DNA from: Zygaena filipendulae
Taxonomy: Eukaryota; Arthropoda; Insecta; Lepidoptera; Zygaenidae
DNA length: 64,000 nt
NCBI GenBank assembly: GCA_907165275.2
Contig: OU015662.1
Coordinates: forward strand, 8,005,501-8,069,500
Direction of reading: 5' to 3'
Numbering within the stretch: position 1 is the first letter of the stretch; each line of letters opens with the position of its first letter. This document shows positions 45,701 through 58,159 of the stretch, in pieces. A program made the position numbers and the translations under genes. The notes under the pieces were generated by a model. It was given only the letters and a program-made list of their open reading frames with translations, made no database searches and was not told where the DNA came from.

Positions 45701-48700
45701 CTCAAGACGGAGCTCTGTCAACAAAAAAGTGAGGCCGGTTTCGTAAACATGTGGGCATTTAGTGAGTGTTGCCGTGCAGTGAAAACTTATTACCTAAAAT
45801 TGTCGTAGTTCTAGAATGATTTTTTAAGTTGTATACCTCAGTTGTATATTCGAGAACCTTAAAAATATAGGTTTCGAAGTTATGATAAAACATGGAAAAT
45901 AAAAATTAACGCCTATTTTTACACTATTAATTTAATTAATATTAAAAGTTAATATCGAAATAGGTAAATGAACGTGTTACATTACGTTCCACGTCACATT
46001 AACTTACCCAATAAACGGGGACTATTGTGACGCTCACTAGTAGCAACAGTTGTGGAAGTTGTGGAGGTTTTGTGTTCCAAGTTGTCATAAATTAATAAAA
46101 TTGATATTTTATTAAAAATGTGGTTCTATCCTGCTTTTTATTTTTCGAAGATTGGTTTTTACACTCTTTCACTACACAATTTTTTCTTTAAAAATTACAC
46201 TCCGCGCGCCGGAATAGCTCGACTGACAAGGTACAGGGCCCCACACATCAACAGTCCGCCGGCGGATATCAGCCTGTTAGTTTATCTTAATAGATCACAG
46301 ACTCACAGTTCTCCTGAAGGTTTTGGATTGAAGGGCAATCCGAACCCAGCGTGTGTGGTTGCTTGCCGTCACAGGCCTGCTTCGACAGGTATCGGCCGGA
46401 CAGTCCGTGATCACCACCCGAGCCGGTATTCAGGCCGCTGTTGGCGCGGGTGAAACTGTCGATTGCCGCCTGCTAGTGTGTAGAATCAAAGCCGGTATTC
46501 GAACATTGCCGGCAGGCAATAATTGCTGCAGGCGGACTGTTAATGTGTGGGGCCCTTTAGGCGTAGTTTCGTTATATGCGTGTGCGTGTAACTGTGTATG
46601 TACTGCCGAGGCGTAGTTTTATCGGCTTCACTTTTTTGTTCACAACGCTCCGTCTTTTTATTTCGTCTGAGCATGTAGGTAATGTTCAAAATTTAATGTA
46701 GTTTCTTCCGTGTTAATTTCGAAGTTCCCGTGGGAATTCCGGGATAAAAAGTAGCCTATGTCCTTCTCTGTACCTCTGACATCGTGTATACAAAATTTCG
46801 TGGTGATCCTTTGAGCCGTTTAGCCGTGAAAGCGTAACAAACAAACAAACTCACTTTCGCATTTATAATATTATTAAGGATTATTATATACATAATTAAC
46901 TTTATCTTTTGTGACACCTATTGTCTGTCTGTATCAACGGTTCTCCTCTAGTTCTCTGAACATTAATTCAGTAGTTCCAGAGATTTCCTAACAAACAAAT
47001 TATTTCCTTTATTTTTAAAACTAGCTGTCCCGCGCGGTTTCACCCGCGATAATTTCGAAGTTCCCGCGGAATTGTTCCGTACAAACATTGCAACCCGTTT
47101 TCACCCCCTTAGGGGTTGAATTTTCAAAAATCCTTTCCTGTGGGATGCTTCCGTCAGACAAAGAACACACCCTCAAAGTTCCAGGTCTCTACGTTCAGCG
47201 GTTGAGCTTGTGCGTTGATCCATCAGTCATTCAGGACAAAGCATTTTATATGTATAGAAGATATTAGGTAGTTAACATTCATTTATATAAAAAATGCGCG
47301 AGTGTCGTGGAACACTCAGATAAAACTCAAGTTCTGCGCCTCGTAGTTTACGAGATAGAAAAAAAAAACATACAGCCGAATGCAGAACCTCTTCCTTTGT
47401 GGAAGTCGGTTAAAACCAACAAGCAACCAATAATAAAACCGTTCCAAAAACCTGCATTAACCAATAAGCGCGCACCTATGATGCCGTGACGAAGAATTTC
47501 TTTCACACATGAAATCCTAGCTCCCATCCGTACTGGTCGAAAAGAACTTCGTTCTTAAAATAACAGGTGAGTCATTAGTAGTTAGTCAGTTAAAAAAGAA
47601 CATGACTGTGTGTGTATACCTATGTCGTGGTCACATCTAATAATTGACCAATTCATGATGTGGCCGACCATTTCATAAAATGCCACCATTTCATGAAATT
47701 GCTGGCCACATCATCAATTGGGCAATTATTAATTAAACTCTAACCGCCACGCTCAGAATCGACTTTAATGATTACTTAGTTAAGTATAGATTTTTAAAAC
47801 AAAAATGCCGCAATCAGACAAGTTTAATAAATTAATATTAATTGGCATTTAACTAATTAAGTTACATCTCATTAAATGCCATTAACATTAATTTACTGAA
47901 GGTCTCTGATTGCGGCAATTTTGTTTTAAAAATTTATACTTAACTAAGTAATCATTAAAGTCGACTCTGAGTGCGGCCGTGCGTGAGTACTAACATGCAT
48001 TTTATACGACTTTTCCTTGTCCAATGTCCAGGTCACCACCACAGATACATCCAGTACGAAGACAAGGGCCCGAAGAGGCGAGAGTTTGATGACGGGAGAG
48101 AATATCGGGATAGGTAAATAAAATTCATTTTATTAAACAACATTTTTTTTTATATTATCTGGTAAAGTGGACGCCGAACCAACCAATACATGTTAACCCA
48201 CAAAATTAAGTTATTGATACAAAACGCTTTATTGAGAGTTTAGAACGTTATTTAATTATTTTGTAATATTATTTTTACCTTATTATATTGTTTAAATACC
48301 AACAAATTGTAGAACAGAAAAAAATGTTGACATAAAATTGTGCTGTAATTTTAAAACACGATTTACTAATGTCCTTTAAATCCGTCTTTTAAGTTTTGTA
48401 AATAAAAGAAAAAGAATTTAACGAGATAACATCAGTCACCATGCGTAACTAGTTAATTATTCACAGACGCGTGCCGCCGCCGGAGGAACGTTATCGTGAG
48501 AGAGAGTTTACCGACAAGAAAGAGAGATACTTCCGTGAAGAAAGACCCTCACAGGACAGGTATGTCCATTACATTAATCATATACTGATTACCATCATGC
48601 TGCTGTCGGTACATAAACAATCGCTGTGAAATGCACAACACAAGGTGCTCGATGGTTAACATCCTCCATAAAAAAATATCTGACAACTGTTTCCTATTTA

Positions 48701-51700
48701 TGTTGTGTGTGTAAATTAACGTCATATTGATACTGTCATATGCATACGCTGACGTTAAATAATGTATTTGTTTTTACAGTGGCATCCCAACTGAAAATTG
48801 TAATGATCACGTCATGTTGCTGTTACAAAGATATTTTAACATTTGCACATTAAGCAGTGATCACTCTAGGCATGTGTGAAACTGTACGTTTATAGATCCA
48901 CTACGATTTTAAAACAGAACCCATGAAACTCGTGATAAATTATCACTACTGAGTATGATACGGAAGCCAAAATGCATTGTTGTTTCAAATATAAAATTTT
49001 GAACTGTTTCAAAGTATCATTTCAACAACATTGTCTCAGTATGACTAAAGTCTGATATTTATTAATAGCTTTATTCCAGTAATTTCTACTGGTACTGTTT
49101 GCTGTTGAACTCATAAATAACTAAACCTATCATTATACAATGGATGACATAATATAAAAATTGCTATTTGGAACGACGGATGATACCTGTTCATACATGA
49201 GAATAGCAGAAAGGATGTGATTGTCTTGTGTGAGGTAATATCGAGATGATAACTAACACAATATGGAAAGTTGATGAATTGGCAAGAATAATCTTCAAAA
49301 CCATATTGAGTAACTTAAGAAAAAGTTTTAATCGAAGTTTAAAAAATGGAATAGAGAAGCAGTTTAGGGTTTCAGTGCATAAAAATAGAGATTTATAAAG
49401 TTAAGGGACAATACAGTGCTATAATTTTACTAAAGAATGGAGAATTGATAAAAAGCAATGTATATTATATGATGAAGAAATTTATACTCATTATAAAAAC
49501 CCATTTACAAAACTGACGTGCAAAATACACTATGGATTGTCAACATGATGGAAGTTCGAATAGAAGAATTAGAAAAGAAGAATTGATCTTATCGTTCTTA
49601 AAGCAGACTTAAAGAAATAATTTTAAAAAAGAAATATTGAAGGAAATTTGCAATGTACTATGGTGATGTCTCAAACTCAAGAACAGCAATATTTAATGAT
49701 AAAGAGAGAATAATAAAGACATTTAAAGAAATATTTCAAATACTAATAATGGTGATATTATTCTTATTAAAGAACACTAAAATTAAATGAATAATAACTG
49801 AAGTAAAGTAATATTGAAATTATGTATTTTGAAATTTGAATGTAGCAATAAGGAAAGAAAAAAACGTATCCTCATACATCATCGATTATTGTGAACATGA
49901 AACATAAGAAACCAAAGAATAATGAAATAAATACTTGTAAACACTAAGCAGATTTCAATCAAGAACTGATTCTACATTAAAGAAAATAGGAAGATGTTGT
50001 AAATTAAATATCAATTGATCAGAACAGTTGACATAATTATACCTATGTCGTATGCAGACTGTGTCACTTCAAGTATTGAGGTAACCAACATTCTTCACTT
50101 GATCTGAATAACAGAAATGTTGCAAACAACCCGAGTGGAACGAAATGTTCACGGTCGGCGTGGATCCGCGGATGACACAGCTCACGCGTTAGGCGTGTCG
50201 TATTATTGTAACGTCACACATAGAATAGTACACGACTTTGTCCTACTGAGAAATCCACGAATGGATGATCATTTTTGTAGGTATGTCTGCGTGTATTCTG
50301 CACACGTTGCAATAGCAATGGTAAGTGGAACCCGCGAGGAGTGTCAAAACTGAATTTTCCATCTCGCGTGTTTTGATGGTTTGTTAAAATCGTTGTTACA
50401 GTTTATTAACACAAGTCTCGTGTTATTTATGTTGTCAAAAGTATTTTATCGTTATATTTTCATAGGAATTGTGCATTTTTGCCTAAGCACGGCACCTTTT
50501 TGGTTGGGTACTCCGTAGTATGGGGCTGGGTGTTTTAAAGATGTTTTATTTCTTACAAAATATATCTATTCAGGTTTCAGTTCATATAGACTACTTGTGT
50601 TTTATTCGACGAATTAACTTAGAATTCTTATTAATAAGAAATAATGCGAAGGTTTTGTTTGTTTGTCCGACTTTAACGTTATTGTCAGTGATTAATAATT
50701 GCACAGTGGCAACTGGAAGGCCGGGAACTGCTATTTTACTTCGTACTTCCTGAGAGAATCTAGGAATCGTTCATTTTGAATTGTATTATGCTATGAATAC
50801 ACATTAAATATTCGCGCATGTTCTTGATCGTTATTGAAATTCGATGGTTCCGTTAGTTAACCTTAATTTTGACTAAAACTGTTGTAAATGTGAGAGCCCT
50901 GTGTGCTATAGGTAAACTTAGAGCATCCAAAACGTGTACGTCAGATTATTATATACTTACGCGCCCCATTACGTCAAACTATTAAATAATATATAAAAAT
51001 AGCTCCAGTAAGGTACTACCTTACTGGAATAGTTTAAGCGTTAAGTAAATAATAAACCCTACATATAATCGTATCTGGCTAATTTTAAACACACGCACAA
51101 ACACACACACACCCACACACACACACACACACAGTCTTTTCTTTTTAAATTTCAAAATTATTTTGTTTATTTCTTTGTTGCTGTAGTTTATTTTAATTTA
51201 TAATCTATATATAATAATAATTTTAATCCTCATAGTTAATGTTGGCATTTCAACAAATTAGTTCTGAATTGCATGAGCCCTGTACTCCAGAGGGGAGTGA
51301 TTGAAAACCAGCGCTGCTCGGGACCTAGGTTACGAGCAGCTCACGCTGAATCACTTCCTTTTGCCTATAATAATTGGCTTAGTTTAATTTTATTTTTTTT
51401 GTACACCTTTTTGATGGCATTAAACAATTTTATTATTATTATTATTAAAATAATTTGATCAAGATCACTGTATCATAATACAAGTGTAATAATATTATAA
51501 TATGTGTTTTCTTTTTCATGAGTAATCGTAAATATAAAGACGAGTGTTGTACGTGTGTACCTATTTTGTGTGTGTAAACTAAATCGATAAAATATACCAA
51601 ATAAATTTTTTTGTATTATGTAATTTTTATTTTAATTCAACACACATTTTACACATTGCAAAGTATAAGGATATGACATACACATCGGGTATTCCCTGTA

Positions 51701-54700
51701 ATAAAACGAGCTTATGGAAATACATGAAACTTTCAAATTTCAATAAATAATAATAATTATAGGCTCCTAAGTTTAAATCGGATTCAACGAAAAATATATT
51801 AGTTACGTATTGAGACGAGCTCTTGGCTACACCCGTTTCGTATGCTCTACGTCTATAACTATGAAGCATCTTGTCAACAGAAGTTGTGTTAGCGTGTGTT
51901 AATTGTGTCCGTCGGTTGTCACAGGAGCAGCCGCGACGTGCGCCGCGAGCGGCCGCGCCGACCCGACAAGCCGTACGCGCCGCAGCCTAGGTTTGTTTTT
52001 GATTTAAATATTACCTACTTAAAACTGCCGTGTCATCCATTTCACCCTTAAAGGTGAACTGTACTACTACGTGTTTATTTATATTAAAAGTAGAGCCTAA
52101 TTACCAAATTTTCATGACTCTGTAAATGACGGTTCTTTCGTACAAGCTATGGAGGGTAGAGATAAGGAGAACCATCTCTGTGTATGAATAATGTCCGTCG
52201 CGAAGCATTAAATTGTGACGGCGGTATGGTAGCAAAAGATACATTTAAAAATAGCGCCAAAAGTTAGCTGGGATAGCGAATTGAACAAGATAAACTTACT
52301 TCACCAATGATATTAATTTTTTTCAACTCAGCACACTTCACTCCGCTTATAACTGCTAAATTCATATAATTCTCTCTAGCTACGCTAGCGCTATTGTTGT
52401 GAGTTATTGAGTTGTAATTTGGTGCCTACAGCTGGACACTTTTTCAGTTTGTTCCCCGTATAAGATAGTGCTCCTTACTTCTACCCTCCATAGTACAAGC
52501 TTCACCCCTTTGGGGCGGAAAGTGACGTTATCGGGTTGATGTTATAGAGTTGATGCGTCCTTTTCTTGCATTAAATTTATGTGTAAATTTATTTTTTAAG
52601 GGAACAATCTAGATCGCGGAGTCCCGATGACCGGTACAAAGAAAGAAATCGACGACAGGAGAGGGACGACGTGAGGGAAGTTCGGGAGGAAAAGGGCGAG
52701 CGATACCGAGAGGGGCGCGAGCGCGGGGCCGGGGCCGGGGCCGGGGGGCGCGGCGCTGAGGGGCACGACGTGCGGGAGGAGCGCGGCGTGCGGGAGGAGC
52801 GCGGGGTGCGGGAGGAGCGCGGGGTGCGGGAGGAGCGCGGGGTGCGGGAGGAGCGCGGGGTGCGGGAGAGGCGAGAAGTGCGGGAAGTGCGGGAGGGGCG
52901 CGACGTGCGAGAGGGGCGCGAGAGGGCGCCCTCGAGGGACGAGCCTCGCCCGCGCGAACGGAAGAGCAGGTTGGTGCTGGTATCCGTGTGGACAATAAAT
53001 AATAATAAATCCCTCAGTGGATCCATGTGGACAAAAAAGGCAAATAAATCCCTCAGGGAAAGACGTCCTCCTGAGGCCAGACACGTAATATTACGTTATT
53101 AACAAACCATTGCATTGACTTTTATCTTTATTAGATTAAATGATAGATATTAAGCATTCCCAACACTATTAATAATGCGTAAAGCGTGTGATCTGGAGGT
53201 AATGGCCATGTTTTGGCCTTTACTTACTAAAACTGGGAATCGTCGTCCTATAGATTTGCGGATGCAGACGACAAAAAAGACTACTCTTGGGGTAAAGAGG
53301 AAGCGAAGAAGGACGATGGTAAAGTTCAGGTGGAGAAAGACAAACCGAACTTCGGCCTGTCCGGGAAGCTGACCGCCGACACGAACACCGTCAACGGCGT
53401 CGTGCTCAAGTACTCGGAGCCCGACGACGCCAAGCAGCCCAAGAGGAAATGGAGGTAGTTTCACAAATTAATTTCTTAAAAAACACGGTTTAAAATAAAA
53501 ATCAAATCAAATATTCTTTATTGTTACCAAAATTAGAATATAAAATACATAGAGAAGTAAACAAAAACAACGTGCTCGCTTTTAAGCTTTCAATATCCTA
53601 CTAATATTATAAACGCGAAGTATGTATGGATGGATGGATGTTTGTCTGTTACTCTTTCACGCAAAAACTACTGGATGGATTTAAATAAAACTTTACAATA
53701 ATATAGCTTATTCATCAGATAAACACATAGGGTACTTTTTTCCCGGAATTCCCGCGGGAACTCTGAAATTAACGCGGGTGAAACCGCGGGGCACAACTAG
53801 TATATACATAATAGATAGATTACGCAACGTACGTCTCCATTTTAAGACGACGCCATATTGAATGAAAAAGCATAGTCGGCGGCGCTGCGATTTTCTCTCA
53901 CGACAACTAAACGCTGCGTCCGCGACGTGACATTCTCTCCTACTCGACGTTAGCCGTGATCGAATTAACAGTTTGACCTCAATTGTTTTTTGTGTGGGCA
54001 GATTCTACCCGTTCAAAGGCGAGAAGGCGCTGCCGATCCTGTTCATCCACCGGCAGTCGGCGTTCCTGATCGGGCGCGACAAGAAGGTGGTGGACATCGC
54101 GCTGGAGCACCCGTCGGTGAGCAAGCAGCACGCCGCGCTGCAGTACCGCGCCACGCCCTTCACACGCCCCGACGGCACGCAGGGCCGCCGCGTGCGCCCC
54201 TACATCATGGACCTGGGTGCGTACTGCGGATGTCGACTGGGCCCACGCCCGCGCCCCACATACACTGTGACCATAACAATACAATACAATTCTTTATTCA
54301 TACCACCAAGTTACAAGTCATATACAGTATAATAAATTATAGTGACCTGTAGCAATTAATATTATATTATAAATTAAATATATTATACCTACTATAAATA
54401 TAATATATTAAATAAATAAATTAAATATATTATACTGTAAATATAATACATTTAATTTTGCCACACCTTATATTTTGTGGCGCTTATATCTTTACGCGTC
54501 GCGTTAAGATATAAGTGCCACAAAATATAAAGTGTGGCAAAATTAGCTGCAAATATTGACAGGGTTGAAAGTATACACCGTTATAAACATGTTCATAAAA
54601 TAAAGAAAAAAAAAGTTTTTATTTCAAACAAAATCAAAAAGAAAACAACCTGTGAAGGCGCTCGCCGCTTAATCGCTTTACATACACATCGTCGTGCGCC

Positions 54701-57700
54701 GGAATCTTAAGATCAATGACCTCGATCGAGCTGACCAGCTGATCCTACCGCTCGCTGTGTGCGTGGCGTGTGCTTTGTATACGTATTATAGTACGGGAGA
54801 TACCGATGCTAATTCGGGAGTGACTCGAGCGTCGTTGGGACCTATTGGGTTTTGAAGATTAGGAGATATAAACAAAATAAGGTCATATGATATTTTTCAT
54901 TCAGCGGTGGGTTTAGCTTCTACAGGCTTTCAAAAATGTAAAAAAAAATATTAAAATGGAAATACTCGAGCGCGTCAGATATTGTAGTTCAGATACTCCA
55001 AGGTGTCTCTGATATCGAAAATATATTCATCTGCCGATTTGCGTGGTGGGGGTGGCCATCCGGAAGTGGAGAAAATGAAAAAAAAAACATTTACTCCAGC
55101 GCGTCAGATATTCAAAGGGGATGTTAAGTGAGCCCTAAAAATGCTCCCCTTCGAAAATCTGCCAATTTGGAGGTGACGCAAGGTAGTAACGAATTTTTGA
55201 AAATGCAAAAAAAAATCTCAATTTTGAAATACTCGAGCGTGTCAGATTATTTTACAGAAGGTTCAGCTTGCACTCCAAGTTATGTTGGCTTAAAATCTGC
55301 CAATAATTTTGAGGGGTATTATTAATCTGACTGCTAGAAACAAAAATGATTTATTTTTAAGATTTTTTTTTCTTTCTGACGTTTCTTGTTCACAAAAAAC
55401 ACACTTTATATTTCTATGAAATATGTAAAAGATCACAAAATATTATTCACAAAACTAACTTTAAAGCACAAACAAGCCAGAGCGTTTTACATATAATAAC
55501 ATGAACGCGTTGTTTTGTGATGAGCTTTATTATATTATAATATATAAAGCTGGATTGCCACTCACTCATTGACATAATTGTTCTCCCAGAAGGAGCATCT
55601 CTAGGTTGATATAATGTATGGAACATGTAGAGGGGACGTTTCGGTGATTATGGGAAAACCTCGACATCTTCGATTCCTGCTTCTCATCAGGTAGTGAGTC
55701 GACTGCCCGCCGAAACTATCCATCGAAAGTGAAAACGTTTCTAACTAAATTTCATCCACACCTTGGGCAAATTTCAATAGTGTAACTTTTTTTTCAAAAT
55801 GGCGGAAAAAAACATGGCCGCCGAACAAAATTCAAAGTCGATTATCTCCGAAACTGAAAGAGTCAGGTAGGGGGTGCTCAAACAAATGTCATAGAGGTCA
55901 ATGGGGGGCAACCGCCTGGCGTGGTAAAAATCCAAAATGGCGGATTCAAAATGGCGGCCGAAAAAAAAGTTGATCCGATCCGGGTGAGGTTCGGCGTCCG
56001 GGGGTTTTTGGGGTCGCTGATGCCGAATATCGAATCAGTTTTTCGATTGCGTCATTTTTCAAGATGGCCGCCGAACATTAGTTGTTTGTATGGGGAAATT
56101 GTTTCGGCCCTGGCTCGGAAACTATCGGCCGTGGGTATTGAAAAAAAATTTGTACAGTTGGTGGTGCACTATCTTCTTCTATCGGGATATAAATAATTCC
56201 AAGATGGCGGACGGATTCGAAATGGCTGGCGAAAAAAAGTTAAGCATAATTGTTCTCCCAGAAGGAGCATCTCTAGGTCGATATAATGTATTTAAGATGC
56301 GGAAAGGAGGTTTCTGTGATTGTGGGAAAACCTTGACATCTTCGATTCCTGCTCCTCATCAGGTAGTGAGTTGACTGCCCGCCGAAACTATCCATCAAAA
56401 GTAAAACTGTTACTTACAAAGTTTGATCCACACCTTGGGCAAATTTCAATAGTGAAACTTTTTTTTCAAAATGGCGGAAAAAATCATGGCCGCCGAACAA
56501 AATTCAAACTCGATTATCTCCGAAACTAAAAGAGTCAGGTGGGGGGTGCTCGAACAAATAGAGGTCAATGGGGGGCAACCGGGCACAGGGCGACCAAGCT
56601 TCGCGAGCTGCTCGCAGCTCGCGCACAGGGCGAATCTAGTAATATATATATAATTACATTAAAGTGAAAGGTTATAGGTGAACCTATAGTTTGATGTAAT
56701 ACTTACCTCAACTTATTTTAATATGTATTTTAACCGACCAAAAAAGTTATAATTCGACACATTTAGCGCCGTGATATACTGTGATGACGTTATAGCGACG
56801 GAAAGTAGTGTGAGGACGGTGCGAGAGAGTGAGAGATAGAGAAAAAGTAAAAGGGAAAGAAAGACAGAGATATGAATAGGTACATGTTTCACTGCAGCTG
56901 CTCGTTCGATTCGAAGACGATTTTTGTTTCTTCGGCTTATGAAAATCGGCAGATTATATTTTTCCCGCTATCCTTGAGTTATTTACTTTAAAATAAAAAA
57001 TAAATCAACTGCGCTCGAGAATGTCGAAGTTGCGTTTTTTTTTTTGCAAGTTTGTGATCCTCTGACTCCCTTACGTCACGTTCAAATGGTCAGATTATTC
57101 ATATACATACTTCTCACTATGTAATTAACCCACCATATCTTAATCTGACGCGCTCGAGTATTTCGAGTTATCGATTTTTTTTTACTAATCTGATCGGTTA
57201 TTCTAGACGCACCCACCAGTGTAGAGGGCCTATATTTGGTGGAGGTACTCAACATGGTGCAAGGTACCCCCCTTATGTTCATCTGACGCGCTTTAGCTAA
57301 TCCACAAATCCCCTCTTGGCGGTCCGTACTATTAGTGAGCTACGTGTATTGTGTACGTAGTTGTAATGTTTTTTCAATGAATTTATGTTCCTCATATTCT
57401 GAAAAACTACAGAACTTATGATGTTATTTTTTCGCTTATCTTGTTGGTTATAACATATACTTTCAGCCCTGTAAATATTTGTAGCTAATTTTTCCACATC
57501 TTATATTATTGTTGAGTGTTTCCCTTGTACTCAAAGAAGTTTCACTTAAAAAAAAACAACACATTTAAAACGTGTCTATGTGTACTATATAATATACTGA
57601 CCCGTTTACAAATTTCCATACTGTATATTAGGTGATTAGTTTAAGTAACCGTATTAGTTTATGTAATTTTTCTCCATTTAAATAAATAAATAAACCGGAT

Positions 57701-58159
57701 CCGAGGTGTCATTTATTTCGTTTTTATTTTTATTTTATTTCTGTACCGGCTGAAAACCAGCGTTGTCTCACATTGTGATAGTGTTATCAGGATATATCAG
57801 GCTTAGGAGCCGGAACAATAATTAGGTATAATTTATTTCTCCTTTCTTAGTTTATCTCTTTCTAATCTCGTGGCGTCGCCCCCGCAGACTCGGCGAACGG
57901 CACGTTCGTGAACAACAAGCGCATCGAGCCGCGCCGCTACGTGGAGCTGCTCGAGGCGGACATGGTCAAGTTCGGGTTCTCGCAGCGCGACTACGTGCTG
58001 CTGCACGAGAACAGCAAGTACGACGCGCAGGACGACGACCAGGACGCGGCCGGGGGCGAGGCGGGCGCGGGGGGCGCGCTCGGCGCCGCCGTCACCACGG
58101 CGCACCAGATCAAGCACGAGAAGCGCGTCAAGCTGGAGGCGGCCGAGGACGGCGAGTGA
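42704..58159 (+). CDS. SNIP1: SNIP1 orthologue, FHA-domain nuclear protein
   Basis: Twelve exons join in phase: 42704-43085, 43169-43268, 43393-43530, 43777-43887, 45385-45482, 48032-48113, 48467-48559, 51925-51990, 52601-52969, 53254-53454, 54002-54216, 57888-58159, giving 708 codons. The first 130 residues are Ser/Glu blocks alternating with Lys/His/Arg runs, as in spliceosome-associated proteins. A long Arg/Glu/Tyr-rich middle follows. The FHA domain covers about residues 547-665, with G571-R572, S587...H590 and N622-G623-T624 in the conserved phosphothreonine-binding positions. The tail is Ala/Asp-rich. Human SNIP1 (396 residues from memory) binds SMADs and p300, and belongs to a spliceosomal and microRNA-biogenesis context; functions here are inferred. 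Most of the extra length lies in the charged middle. Exon 9 contains tandem VREERG repeats. Introns 4, 5 and 11 host transposons. Family assignment is firm. Confidence 0.93.
44175..44362 (-). mobile_element. Reversed Helitron in SNIP1 intron 4
   Basis: CTAGCTGTTCCCCACGGTTTCACC through CCCCTGACAATGTGTATGCAAA and GTAACAAACAAACTCACTTTC is a nearly full minus-strand family copy. Confidence 0.6.
44379..44500. mobile_element. MITE family B, short copy
   Basis: GGCCGCACTCAGAGTCATTTTAATGA mirrored by TCATTAAAACGACTCTGAGTGTGG. The central part of the longer family members is deleted. Confidence 0.65.
44570..45230. mobile_element. MITE family C copies split by MITE D
   Basis: GGCCCGTATTCCAGAAGGTGACTCAG starts a family C element. 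At 44690-44927 it is interrupted by a family D element (TGGACATAGATAAGC...GCTTATCTGCGTCCA, AC duplication). Family C then continues with AGTCTTGAGTAGGGATTCTG and ends near CTTGAGTAACCTTTTG at 45205. It lies in SNIP1 intron 4. Confidence 0.65.
45683..46672. mobile_element. 990-bp inverted-repeat element in SNIP1 intron 5
   Basis: GCTCAGACGAAATAAAAACTC at the left is mirrored by TTTTTATTTCGTCTGAGC at the right. The similarity continues inward through ACGGAGC and the AACAAAAAAGTGA segment (arms of about 55 bp, imperfect). It contains a further element at 46234-46556. The frame at about 46118-46453 has no recognisable domain. Confidence 0.65.
46234..46556. mobile_element. Nested CAGGG-ended MITE
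   Basis: The ends AGGGCCCCACACATCAACAGTC and GACTGTTAATGTGTGGGGCCCT are inverted repeats of about 25 bp, within the 45683-46672 element. The interior is GC-rich with mirrored GCCGGTATTC motifs. The CAGGG end suggests hAT, but I could not confirm an 8-bp duplication. Confidence 0.6.
47024..47270 (-). mobile_element. Reversed Helitron copy
   Basis: CTAGCTGTCCCGCGCGGTTTCACCCGCGATAA, then CGTTTTCACCCCCTTAGGGGTTGAA. Same subfamily as 36301-36535, opposite orientation. In SNIP1 intron 5. Confidence 0.55.
47744..47980. mobile_element. MITE family B, full palindromic copy
   Basis: CGCTCAGAATCGACTTTAATGA is mirrored by TCATTAAAGTCGACTCTGAG. Inner arms AATTGGCATTTAACTAATTAA and ATTAAATGCCATTAA. About 235 bp in SNIP1 intron 5. 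Confidence 0.7.
48560..51924 (+). other. SNIP1 intron 7, large and mostly unassigned
   Basis: A 3.4-kb intron. The part from about 48900 to 50050 is strikingly A-rich and purine-rich on the plus strand and matches none of the repeat families seen elsewhere in the window. 51095-51135 is a (CA)n microsatellite. I see no credible coding sequence; open frames are short. Confidence 0.4.
51095..51135. repeat. (CA)n microsatellite
   Basis: About 20 CA units with a few interruptions in SNIP1 intron 7. Confidence 0.8.
53596..53800 (+). mobile_element. Non-autonomous Helitron in SNIP1 intron 10
   Basis: A complete 205-bp copy: A|TCCTACTAATATTATAAACG at the start, GCGGGTGAAACCGCGG hairpin, then CTAG|T at the end. 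This is the cleanest family member in the window and a good reference for fragments. Confidence 0.75.
54455..54543. repeat. Almost perfect 89-bp palindrome
   Basis: Arms ATTTTGCCACAC...TATATCTTTACGCG and the complement form a stem of about 42 bp with almost no loop, in SNIP1 intron 11. It resembles a short palindromic MITE; no copy was noticed elsewhere in the window. Confidence 0.7.
55545..56639 (+). mobile_element. Larger Helitron-like element with internal duplication
   Basis: The right end has a perfect hairpin, GCGAGCTG-CTCG-CAGCTCGC (56603-56622), then 13 nt and CTAG before T, a Helitron 3' signature distinct from the small family. The body contains two direct copies of about 340 bp (from TTGTTCTCCCAGAAGGAGC at about 55579 and 56248 to GGTCAATGGGGGGCAACCG at about 55912 and 56581). 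They are separated by a unique segment rich in AAGATGGCGG-type motifs. The left end is uncertain. No transposase. Confidence 0.55.

Larger units (their letters stand above)
45567..46870 (-). mobile_element. Reversed Helitron split by a 1-kb inverted-repeat element
   Basis: The Helitron 3' end CTAGCTATTCCCCGCGATTTCACCC is at 45571, and the matching remainder (CCTCTGACATCGTGTATACAAA, GTAACAAACAAACAAACTCAC) ends near 46870. The inserted element is 45683-46672. The sequence right of the insert also repeats the GAAGTTCCCGTGGGAATTCCGG block, so two Helitron copies may be joined. Confidence 0.55.

Noticed and set aside
46118..46616. Open frames of 87-111 codons in SNIP1 intron 5
   Set aside because: They span the boundary of a nested MITE and have no recognisable domain.
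48780..48900. Possible alternative exon after a TTTTTACAG acceptor in SNIP1 intron 7
   Set aside because: The following sequence has no frame continuing the protein and no downstream donor that I could support.
52589..53102. Minus-strand frames of 128-162 codons and a plus frame with ATG start
   Set aside because: The minus frames are shadows of the Arg/Glu-rich SNIP1 exon 9, and the plus frame runs past the real splice donor at 52969.
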